The notes beneath the pieces are model-generated. The model searched no databases and had not been told where the DNA came from. It saw only the letters and a list, made by a program, of their open reading frames with translations. A stretch of 64,000 bases of DNA from NCBI RefSeq assembly GCF_014207435.1, contig NZ_JACHGH010000001.1, positions 434,001 through 498,000 on the forward strand. The letters are read 5' to 3'. The position numbers were made by a program, and so were the translations under genes. Below, piece after piece: positions 44,899 through 52,122 of the stretch (the stretch's first letter is position 1; every line of letters starts with the position of its first letter). This DNA comes from Salirhabdus euzebyi (GTDB lineage: Bacteria; Bacillota; Bacilli; Bacillales; Alkalibacillaceae).

Positions 44899-45828
44899 CT
44901 ACATTCTACGATTTTCTCCAAGCACTCCAACAGGTTCACTAACTTGTTTGATTCGCTCCACAATTCTTCTTGCTTTTAAGGTTTCTGATTCACCTTTATT
45001 GGAAGAGGCTAAAACAATTTCTAGTTCCTTTAAATTATAGTTTGAAGTGAAAAATACAGGTAGTCTTTCCATCATTCGATATTGTAATATTGCACCTAAA
45101 ACCTCATCACGGAACCACGCTGATTGGTGTTCGGAACCAATATCATCAAGAATTAATATTGGGACCTTTTTAAAACGATCAACTTTTTGATTGATTGATG
45201 AATCAGCTATCGAAGATTTTATTTCTCTTACGAATTCTGGCATATAAATAAATAAGGATTGGATTTCCTTTTCAGCTAGTGCATTAGCTAAAGCACCAAG
45301 CAAATATGTTTTACCTACTCCAAAAGGTCCATACAAATATAATCCTCTCGATAAACCCTTTTCCGTATCATGCAAATAACGCTCCACTTTTCGAATAGCT
45401 TCAAAGCGTTCCGGATCATCAAGTGATATTTGACTGAAACTAGCTTCAACTAACTCTCTAGGCATGTATAAACTCTGCACAAAAGAGTTTTTTCTCTTTT
45501 GTTCATCAGCTCTTGCTTTTCTAGGGCACTTGTCATAAGTTAACGTAATTTGTTGATTTTCTGCTGAAATTTTTGGCACATAACCTTGAACGACGTTACA
45601 GCATTTTTCCAAAGATTCACATTTTTCACATCGTTTTGACTGATATTCATATTCATATAGCTTAATTAATTGACGTTCTATATTAACAGGCGTAAGTTCA
45701 TTATTTTCCTCTAAAAACTTTTTCACTTCGGGCGCCTGTAAAATTTCACTTTTCATTTTTGTATATGATTCTTGGAAGCTTTTACTTTCTTTTAGCCACT
45801 TTTTTAATGCCGCTTGAATTGGTTCCAT
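44899..45828 (-). CDS. dnaI: Primosomal protein DnaI (helicase loader)
   Basis: AAA+ ATPase that loads the replicative helicase DnaC onto DNA at the origin and at restarts. The N-terminal helicase-interaction domain includes a zinc-binding cluster (CEKCESLEKCCNVV near residue 75, CPRK near 103). The AAA+ core has Walker A GPFGVGKTYLLGAL near residue 168 and Walker B PILILDDIGSE. Start at MEPIQAALKKW, as in B. subtilis, preceded by AAGGGTG; an upstream GTG lies in that site. About 309 residues. Two codons separate it from dnaB. Confidence 0.95.
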   Translation of the reverse strand: MEPIQAALKKWLKESKSFQESYTKMKSEILQAPEVKKFLEENNELTPVNIERQLIKLYEYEYQSKRCEKCESLEKCCNVVQGYVPKISAENQQITLTYDKCPRKARADEQKRKNSFVQSLYMPRELVEASFSQISLDDPERFEAIRKVERYLHDTEKGLSRGLYLYGPFGVGKTYLLGALANALAEKEIQSLFIYMPEFVREIKSSIADSSINQKVDRFKKVPILILDDIGSEHQSAWFRDEVLGAILQYRMMERLPVFFTSNYNLKELEIVLASSNKGESETLKARRIVERIKQVSEPVGVLGENRRM

Positions 45829-45839
45829 GCCTATCACCC

Positions 45840-47198
45840 TTAATGATTAAATGTTTTCGACCCAAAATTTTTAAGTGCTTTTTCTAATTCTTGTTTTTCT
45901 AATGATATATCTCGACTTTGTTGTTTTGTACTTGTACCAGCATCTGACTTAGCTTCAGCCTCTTTTTGCTTTTTAAACCAATCTGGTAAAACTTCTTTTT
46001 TCTTACTAGGCGCTCTTTTTGTACCCCAAGTTTGATACAGACCAGATTCTGCTTTCGCTAATTCCATTGCTTGTTGGACAGTTTGTACATTTTTTCTAGC
46101 CCAATGTGTTGCAATTTTTTCTATATAATTTCGCGTTAATTTCAAGTCTGTTTTTTGTAAAACATAATGCACTAAAACATTCATAACACTTTGAGATAAT
46201 CCATGCTGAAACATTACATTCGTTAGCATTTTTATTTCTTGTTCGGAAGCATGTCCTGTTTTAGAGTAGTCCTCTAATATTTCCCGGTGTGTAATACTCT
46301 CAAAATGTTCCATGAGCTTTCCTTGCTTAGTCGTAGGTGTTTTTTTATTTTCTTGTTTTTCCTGGATTTCCTGTTTCGGAAGCAGTTTAGGAGCTTTGGA
46401 ATCATATTGCTTTGCGTAATAGTCCTTACAAGCTTCGTGTAATTCTTCCCTTAAAAGCTCCATGTTTTCATTAATGGACCACAAAATTGCCTTTTCTAAA
46501 TGAACGTTATCCACTTTATATATTCTCGTCAAATTAATAATAAAATCTCTATTATCTTTCGTTAACACTTTTTCGCTTCTAATTTCGTTATTTTGCAGGG
46601 CCTGCTCAATCCAATGAAAATCGACAGAATGTTCCATTTTACTAATTTGTTCGTTACTGTCCTTTTTTTCACTAGTTTTTAATAGAACGGGCTTCTGTGG
46701 TCTAATAGAGGTCGTAAAAACATCTTCAAAGGATTTCGTCTTGTCTATTATAGAAGCAGGTACGTTAACTTCCGGAAAAACTTTTTTTCTCATACGATCT
46801 AAAAGTTGTTCCCCTATATGATGCTCCAATAAAATAGAAAGCATCGAATCCTGGAAAAACTCCTTGGCCGAAAAAGGAGGTTGAAGAACATAATAGTACG
46901 TACGGATATCTTCCTCATTCACATACGTCTTTAACAAGCCAATAGCTTCTAACTTTAGTCGTGCTTGATAAATTTGGTCCAAATCCATACCTGTAATATT
47001 CATTAATGTATGGTGGGTAGATGGTCCTTCTAAGAACTCTATTTCATTCGTTAAAGTAAAATAGAGAGTAATAGAGTTCATCCCAATTAGAGGTTGATAT
47101 AGGTGAGTTAAAGCCATCACATAATCCTCACAAAAAGGCTTATGTAGCTGAATGATATATCTGTCATTTGGTAGTAAGTTTTTCATTCTCTCATTCAT
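45840..47198 (-). CDS. dnaB: Replication initiation and membrane attachment protein DnaB
   Basis: A 452-residue Firmicute DnaB (not the helicase of that name in E. coli). It works with DnaD and DnaI to remodel the origin and load the helicase at the membrane. The N-terminal winged-helix domain (about 1-130, RYIIQLHKPFCEDYVMALTH) and the two DDBH2-type helical repeats, the last with YIEKIATHWARKNVQTVQQA, are visible, joined by a low-complexity Lys/Gln linker near 290. Upstream of dnaI in one unit, after nrdR by 38 bases. Confidence 0.92.
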   Translation of the reverse strand: MNERMKNLLPNDRYIIQLHKPFCEDYVMALTHLYQPLIGMNSITLYFTLTNEIEFLEGPSTHHTLMNITGMDLDQIYQARLKLEAIGLLKTYVNEEDIRTYYYVLQPPFSAKEFFQDSMLSILLEHHIGEQLLDRMRKKVFPEVNVPASIIDKTKSFEDVFTTSIRPQKPVLLKTSEKKDSNEQISKMEHSVDFHWIEQALQNNEIRSEKVLTKDNRDFIINLTRIYKVDNVHLEKAILWSINENMELLREELHEACKDYYAKQYDSKAPKLLPKQEIQEKQENKKTPTTKQGKLMEHFESITHREILEDYSKTGHASEQEIKMLTNVMFQHGLSQSVMNVLVHYVLQKTDLKLTRNYIEKIATHWARKNVQTVQQAMELAKAESGLYQTWGTKRAPSKKKEVLPDWFKKQKEAEAKSDAGTSTKQQSRDISLEKQELEKALKNFGSKTFNH

Positions 47199-47236
47199 TT
47201 AGCAAAGACTCCCTTCCTCATCCTATTTTCAACAAT

Positions 47237-47698
47237 TTACGCTTGTGTCTTTTTAATTAAGTCTTCTAGCTCTTTTAAAAATACATTGATATCTTTAAAT
47301 TGTCGGTAGACAGATGCAAAGCGGACATAAGCAACCTCGTCCACAACTGCTAGACGTTCCATAATCATCTCACCAATGTCATCACTTTTAATTTCTGAAT
47401 TACCTTGATTCCTTAAATCTTTTTCTATATCTGAAACAATCATTTCAATTTGTTCTAGTTTCACTGGTCTTTTCTCACATGCTTTAATTAATCCTCTTAG
47501 CAGCTTTTCCCTGCTAAACTCTTCTCTCGTACCTTCCTTCTTAACAACAATTAAAGGAATTTCTTCAATACGTTCAAACGTCGTGAATCGAAAGAAGCAC
47601 TCTTCACATTCTCTTCTTCTACGAATAGACCTGCCATCTTCAATTGGGCGGGAATCTAAAACTTTTGTACTTCTATAATTGCAATTAGGACATCTCAT
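47237..47698 (-). CDS. nrdR: Transcriptional repressor NrdR
   Basis: A 153-residue repressor of ribonucleotide reductase genes that senses ATP/dATP. The N-terminal zinc ribbon has Cys3, Cys6, Cys31 and Cys34 (MRCPNCNY ... ECEECFFRF), and the ATP-cone runs from about residue 49 ([20 protein letters not shown]). It lies upstream of dnaB, as in B. subtilis, coupling nucleotide supply to replication initiation by position. No NrdR box was noticed in this window. Confidence 0.97.
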   Translation of the reverse strand: MRCPNCNYRSTKVLDSRPIEDGRSIRRRRECEECFFRFTTFERIEEIPLIVVKKEGTREEFSREKLLRGLIKACEKRPVKLEQIEMIVSDIEKDLRNQGNSEIKSDDIGEMIMERLAVVDEVAYVRFASVYRQFKDINVFLKELEDLIKKTQA

Positions 47699-47838
47699 CT
47701 ATATCAACTCCGCATTTTTAACGTGAAAAATATGTAGAATATTCTTGTATGCATTATAACATAATTGAGGTTTGATGAGTCGTTGAATGTTGCCTTTAAT
47801 ATCCTATTTATCGTTTCTTTTAATTTTGCCTAGATAGA

Positions 47839-47876
47839 TGGAAAACGCCTGGTGATTGAACACCAAGCGTTTTCTC
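47839..47876 (-). terminator. Terminator of speD
   Basis: GAAAACGC-TGGTG / CACCA-GCGTTTTC stem with a bulged pair and a six-base loop, just after the speD stop. Confidence 0.85.
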
Positions 47877-47897
47877 TTATTAGGAAGAATAATATTC

Positions 47898-48275
47898 TTA
47901 CATTTTGTTAAATGCTTTCACTTCAACAGGTCCTTTTCCTCTTGGAACCTCGACCTTTTCTACTACATTTGCTTCTAAAGATTCAGCAATATGCTTTGCT
48001 GCAATATTTGGATCTATACGATTCCCGCACGTATAAACATCAATACTTGCATATCCATGCTCAGGGAAACTATGAATAGTTAAGTGGGATTCAGAAATAA
48101 TGACAACACCGCTTACACCATGTGGTGCAAATTTATGAAAAGCTACTTCCCTTACTTCTGCACCTGATTTTAAAGCAGCATCGACAAAAATTTTCTCAAT
48201 AAGATTGATGTCATTTAGTTTATCCTCGTTGCAATTCCAAAGTTCAGCGATAACGTGCCGACCCATTGTTTCCAT
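47898..48275 (-). CDS. speD: S-adenosylmethionine decarboxylase proenzyme
   Basis: Makes decarboxylated AdoMet for spermidine synthesis. The small prokaryotic class: 125 residues, self-cleaving into two chains with a pyruvoyl group from Ser63, seen in [18 protein letters not shown] (cleavage between Glu62 and Ser63). The catalytic ASIDVYTCG with its cysteine follows. AAGGGGG lies before the ATG. In B. subtilis it forms an operon with gapB; here a terminator, a repeat and a separate promoter lie between them. Confidence 0.97.
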   Translation of the reverse strand: METMGRHVIAELWNCNEDKLNDINLIEKIFVDAALKSGAEVREVAFHKFAPHGVSGVVIISESHLTIHSFPEHGYASIDVYTCGNRIDPNIAAKHIAESLEANVVEKVEVPRGKGPVEVKAFNKM

Positions 48276-48413
48276 GCAATGGCCCCCTTTACTACTAAAA
48301 ATTAAAAACTTCTTATTGTGCTAAATGGGAAACCATGGGGGAAAGTTAGCCCAAAGAGGTCCTAACCCTTTATACAGCCATTACAAAAATCAACTGTTCA
48401 AGAAGTCAAAAAA

Positions 48414-48442
48414 AGTATATATGCTTAAAACCCATTTTGCAA
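48414..48442 (-). promoter_or_regulatory. Sigma-A promoter of speD
   Basis: Minus-strand TTGCAA, 17 bases, TATACT, about 140 bases before speD. It sits in the 450-base gap between speD and gapB, whose remainder holds a dispersed repeat and the gapB terminator. Confidence 0.7.
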
Positions 48443-48532
48443 CCATTTATTTCTTGTCATTTGTTGCACACTTTTTATTGTTTCGTTATAACATGATTTC
48501 ATCCCTGTTACCCTATATAAATTGGGCAAGAA

Positions 48533-48640
48533 CAAAAGCGCAAGCCTAAGGCAGGCATAAGACAAGACCTGCCGTGGAGGTTTTTGCCACAGAAGGGATT
48601 GACTTATGTCCCGAGGGGGTAGGTGCTGGAGCTAGACGTG
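48533..48640. repeat. GC-rich dispersed repeat, family C
   Basis: About 105 bases with CAAAAGCGCAAGCC at one end, CCTGCCGTGGAGGTTTTTGC and TATGTCCCGAGGGGGTAGGT inside, and GCTGGAGCTAGACG at the other. I recognise this as a repeat found in intergenic regions of many Bacillaceae genomes; the only copy in this window. No reading frame is apparent. Confidence 0.72.
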
Positions 48641-48696
48641 GCTCCCCCGTGCAACTAACTTATCCACAAGTCCGAAATTTTATAATTTCCTAAGCA

Positions 48697-48728
48697 ATAA
48701 AAAAGTGGGGAACAATCCCCACTTTTCT
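48697..48728 (-). terminator. Terminator of gapB
   Basis: AAAAGTGGGG / CCCCACTTTT stem with a six-base loop and TTATTGC tail, abutting the gapB stop. Confidence 0.9.
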
Positions 48729-49762
48729 TAATAAAACATGGAAGCTTCTTTTTTTACTAATTTGGCTCCGACCATTTTTGCTAAATCAAGTACGCGGCAA
48801 GAGTATCCCCATTCATTATCATACCAAGCAAGCACTTTCAGCTTGTTATCTTCAATTACCATTGTTGATAAGCCATCAATAATAGTTGAATATGCAGAAG
48901 TCGTATAATCAATGGAGACTAACGGTTCTTCATTATAATCTAAAATGCCTTTTAAGTTGGTAGCTGATTCTTTTTTAAACACTTTATTTACTTCTTCAGC
49001 TGTTACACTTTTCTTTAAATCTACAACCAAATCGACTAAAGAGACATTAGGGGTTGGAACTCGTAATGCTACACCGTGTAATTTCCCTTTCATGTGTGGC
49101 AAAACCTCAGCTATTGCTTTAGCTGCTCCTGTAGAAGTCGGGATAATCGATTGTGTACAGCTTCGAGCACGTCGTAGGTCTTTATGCGGATTGTCTAAAT
49201 TATTTTGATCGTTCGTAAAAGCATGCACAGTCGTCATCATACCGTTTATAATACCAAAATGATCGTCCAAAACTTTCACTACTGGTGCTAAACAGTTTGT
49301 CGTACAGGAAGCATTTGATATGATGTGGTGTTCATCTGCATTATAATTCGCATCGTTAACACCCATCACAAATGTGCCATCAATTTCCTTACCTGGAGCA
49401 GTAATGATTACTTTTTTAGCCCCAGCATCTATATGAGCAGAAGCTGTTTTATTCGTCTTAAATTTGCCGGTTGCCTCAATCACAATATCAACGTTTAGTT
49501 CTGACCAAGGTAATTGCTGTGGATCACGATTAGAAACTACTTGAACAAACTTTCCGTTTACCTCAATCCCATCGTGAAGCGCTTTCACATTACCGTTAAA
49601 TTTACCATGTACACTGTCATATTTTATTAAATGAGCTAAAGTTTCCGGCTCATAACTTGCATTAATGGCAACAACTTGAACATCATTATCTTCCATTGCT
49701 TTTCTAAAGACCATTCTACCAATTCTTCCGAAACCATTAATCGCAATACGAACTTTACTCAT
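48728..49762 (-). CDS. gapB: Gluconeogenic NADP-dependent glyceraldehyde-3-phosphate dehydrogenase
   Basis: A 344-residue GAPDH. The catalytic cysteine is Cys153 in NASCTTNCLAP. The coenzyme-discriminating loop reads VAINASYEPE (Ala-Ser at about 35-36), the GapB pattern that accepts NADP, not the Asp-Leu of glycolytic GapA. The C-terminal tail with YDNEWGYSCRVLDL is normal. In Bacillus GapB runs in the gluconeogenic direction and is repressed by CcpN on glucose. Two CcpN-type motifs lie upstream. GGGAGG precedes the ATG. Neighbours coaE and speD match B. subtilis. Confidence 0.95.
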   Translation of the reverse strand: MSKVRIAINGFGRIGRMVFRKAMEDNDVQVVAINASYEPETLAHLIKYDSVHGKFNGNVKALHDGIEVNGKFVQVVSNRDPQQLPWSELNVDIVIEATGKFKTNKTASAHIDAGAKKVIITAPGKEIDGTFVMGVNDANYNADEHHIISNASCTTNCLAPVVKVLDDHFGIINGMMTTVHAFTNDQNNLDNPHKDLRRARSCTQSIIPTSTGAAKAIAEVLPHMKGKLHGVALRVPTPNVSLVDLVVDLKKSVTAEEVNKVFKKESATNLKGILDYNEEPLVSIDYTTSAYSTIIDGLSTMVIEDNKLKVLAWYDNEWGYSCRVLDLAKMVGAKLVKKEASMFY

Positions 49763-49784
49763 TTTAATTCCTCCCAGTTACATA

Positions 49785-49816
49785 TATGATATACTTTTTG
49801 CGTTTAGTATAACATA
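49785..49816. promoter_or_regulatory. Two CcpN-type operator motifs at the gapB promoter
   Basis: TATGATATACT (plus strand, 49785-49795) and TATGTTATACT (minus strand, 49806-49816) both match the CcpN consensus TRTGHYATAYW exactly and face each other. The minus-strand copy contains the -10 hexamer TATACT. Confidence 0.72.
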
Positions 49817-49903
49817 TATAAAGTGATTATTGGAGACATTATTAAAAAGTCTTAATATTTCAACTCTTTTACTACTAAAACAGGATAAATTATATCGAAA
49901 GAA

Positions 49904-49932
49904 AAAACATACCAATATTAAAGGTATGTTTT
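49904..49932 (-). terminator. Terminator of the coaE unit
   Basis: AAAACATACC / GGTATGTTTT stem with a nine-base loop and T-run on the minus strand, overlapping the coaE stop. Confidence 0.87.
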
Positions 49933-50531
49933 TAAAGTATGTCCCATTTGTGTAATAGTGTGTGCAATTGTTCCCTCGTCTCTTCTAATGTACCGTTGTT
50001 GTTAATAACAGCATCAGCCATTTCGGCTTTTTTAGAGACAGGAATTTGCGCCTTCATTCTTTGTAACGCTTCCTCTCTTACACTACGATCACGTTTCATC
50101 AGCCTTTTTAATTGTACATCCTCATCCACATAGACAACTAATGTCTTCTCAACAAAGTGAGTTAATTTACTTTCAAATAGTAGTGGGATATCTAGTACTA
50201 CGGCTTTGGAGTTATTTTGTATACATTCATCTCTTTGTTGTAACATCATCCTACGAACTTCTGGGTGGACAATATTATTTAGTTTTTCTCTCATTTCTTT
50301 ATTAGAAAAGACAATTGTTCCTAACTTCTTCCGATCAATTGCTCCATCAGTCTGCAATATTTCTTCTCCAAATGCTTCTACAATTTGTTTGTATGCATTT
50401 TCCCCCGGGTTAACTACGGCCCGGGCGATTTTATCCGCGTCAACGATAGGAATATTTAGTTCTCGAATCATGTTAGAAACAGTACTTTTTCCAGTAGCTA
50501 TACTTCCTGTTAGACCTATAACAACCGTCAC
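49932..50531 (-). CDS. coaE: Dephospho-CoA kinase
   Basis: Final step of CoA synthesis: phosphorylates dephospho-CoA with ATP. Walker A GLTGSIATGKSTV lies at the N-terminus, with the DADKIARAVV and IVHPEVRRMM motifs and VVLDIPLLFES. I use the GTG giving MTVVIGLTGSIA (199 residues), six bases after AAAGGGTG; a GTG three codons earlier overlaps that site. Downstream of ytaF and mutM-polA, as in B. subtilis. Confidence 0.94.
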   Translation of the reverse strand: MTVVIGLTGSIATGKSTVSNMIRELNIPIVDADKIARAVVNPGENAYKQIVEAFGEEILQTDGAIDRKKLGTIVFSNKEMREKLNNIVHPEVRRMMLQQRDECIQNNSKAVVLDIPLLFESKLTHFVEKTLVVYVDEDVQLKRLMKRDRSVREEALQRMKAQIPVSKKAEMADAVINNNGTLEETREQLHTLLHKWDIL

Positions 50532-50545
50532 TTGTTCCACCCTTT

Positions 50546-51187
50546 CTACGTAAGTTTCATAAAGCCTAGAACAATGAGAATGATTCCTGGCATAAAAGCA
50601 ATTTTATCTACCCAGCTCCACTTCGCTAAAAAGTGACCACTTTTTGTACCAATCCATAAAAATAAACTAGCCATGGAGGCTGTAAAGAGGGCTGTTAATA
50701 CGGGTGTATATCCGAAAATAGCTGCTCCTACACCTGCACCAAAAGCATCTAACGATAATGCTGTACCTAATATAATTGCCTCCATACCACCAATGTGGCC
50801 TGATCTGTCCATATCAGCTTGATTAGCATCCTTTAATATTTGAATCACGATACCGAGTGATTTTATTTCCCATTTAAATACAAACGGTTTTTCTTCTGTT
50901 TTATTATTTTTTGTTTTATGATCCCGAAAAAATTGAAATATGACCCATATACCTATCACAATAAAAAGTACGCCACCAATAATGTCTGCGATTCCAGGAG
51001 AAAAAATCGCAGCTAATCTTTCACCAACTAACATAGCTGTTAAAAAGACAAGTGCCGTAACAACACCAATATATACGATGGACCTTAAAGGTATTTTTAT
51101 TTGTCTCAAACCAAACGTAAAACCTGCGGTAAAACTATCTAAACTAACTGCAAAACTAAGCAGAAGTAACATTAACCATTCTGGCAT
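50546..51187 (-). CDS. ytaF: Sporulation membrane protein YtaF
   Basis: About 213 residues and six predicted helices of the MntP/YtaF-like superfamily: SFAVSLDSFTAGFTFGLRQI is the first half's repeat and GTALSLDAFGAGVGAAIFGY the second, an internal duplication with an acidic residue in each SLD motif. MntP-type proteins export manganese; whether YtaF moves a metal is not known. Associated with sporulation in Bacillus. Start at MPEWLML, with AGGAGGG upstream; an extra nine TTG-led codons would cover that site. Confidence 0.85.
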   Translation of the reverse strand: MPEWLMLLLLSFAVSLDSFTAGFTFGLRQIKIPLRSIVYIGVVTALVFLTAMLVGERLAAIFSPGIADIIGGVLFIVIGIWVIFQFFRDHKTKNNKTEEKPFVFKWEIKSLGIVIQILKDANQADMDRSGHIGGMEAIILGTALSLDAFGAGVGAAIFGYTPVLTALFTASMASLFLWIGTKSGHFLAKWSWVDKIAFMPGIILIVLGFMKLT

Positions 51188-51276
51188 AGAAAACTGGCTC
51201 CCTCCTGTAAACAATCTAGGGTATTATATGGAGAGAGCCCAGTTAGTGTGCTATTTACTTACGTTAACATAAACTT

Positions 51277-52104
51277 TCAAATTCTTTGGCAATTGGTACA
51301 AATATGTGTCCCTCTTCCACCGACTTTTATCTTTTCAATTACAGAAGAACATCTTTTACAAGCTTTCCCAGTTTGGCCGTAAACGTATAGTTGAAGCTGA
51401 AAAAGACCAATTTCCCCAAGGCTATTTAAATAACTTCGAATGGTTGTCCCACCTGCCTCAATGGCATTTGTGATTGTATTAAAAATTTCTTTTTTTAATG
51501 TTTTACATTCTTTTAGTGATAAACTACTTGCCACTCTAAGTGGATGGATCCCACTACGAAACAAGGCTTCGTCTACATAAATATTACCTAAACCAGTAAT
51601 CACGGTTTGATCTAACAATACGTTTTTTATCACCCTTGAAGTTTTTTGACACTTATTAAATAAATATTCTGCTGTAAAAGTTTCATCAAAGGGCTCAGGA
51701 CCTAATTTATTTAGCGGAGGTAACTGCAATTCTTCTCCAATTTTGTATAAATGCATTGTGCCAAATTTCCGAACATCTTTGTAACGTAAATCCTTACCAC
51801 TTTCCATTTGAAAGATTACATGCGTGTGCTTATCATAAGGTTCATCCCTAGATACAATCGCATATTTTCCTTCCATTCTCAAATGGGAAATAAGAACATG
51901 ACTATCTAGATAAAAAAGGAGGAACTTCCCCCTTCTATCTATTCTATTTATCTTTTGTTGTTTCATTTCTTCTTTAAACAACTCAACTTCTTTCGGATAT
52001 TGAATAATATTTTCCCATCTAATGATTACATCCTTAATGGTTTCCCCTAGAACAACTTGACTCAAGGTCTTCCTTACGGTTTCAACTTCTGGAAGTTCTG
52101 GCAT
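51277..52104 (-). CDS. mutM: Formamidopyrimidine-DNA glycosylase
   Basis: Removes 8-oxoguanine and formamidopyrimidines and nicks the abasic site. The catalytic N-terminal Pro2-Glu3 requires the start at MPELPEVETV, so I use the second ATG; a first ATG two codons earlier would block the active site. Lys60 in DRRGKFLLF, the H2TH region with QTVITGLGNIYVDEALF, and the C-terminal zinc finger (CKRCSSVIEKIKVGGRGTHI then CTNC) are intact. Between polA and ytaF, as in B. subtilis. Confidence 0.96.
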   Translation of the reverse strand: MPELPEVETVRKTLSQVVLGETIKDVIIRWENIIQYPKEVELFKEEMKQQKINRIDRRGKFLLFYLDSHVLISHLRMEGKYAIVSRDEPYDKHTHVIFQMESGKDLRYKDVRKFGTMHLYKIGEELQLPPLNKLGPEPFDETFTAEYLFNKCQKTSRVIKNVLLDQTVITGLGNIYVDEALFRSGIHPLRVASSLSLKECKTLKKEIFNTITNAIEAGGTTIRSYLNSLGEIGLFQLQLYVYGQTGKACKRCSSVIEKIKVGGRGTHICTNCQRI

Positions 52105-52122
52105 CGTCATACAACTCCTTAG

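Noticed and set aside
48325-48549. Plus-strand frame of 74 codons in the speD-gapB gap
   Set aside because: Overlaps the speD promoter and the start of repeat C, and has no plausible ribosome-binding site.
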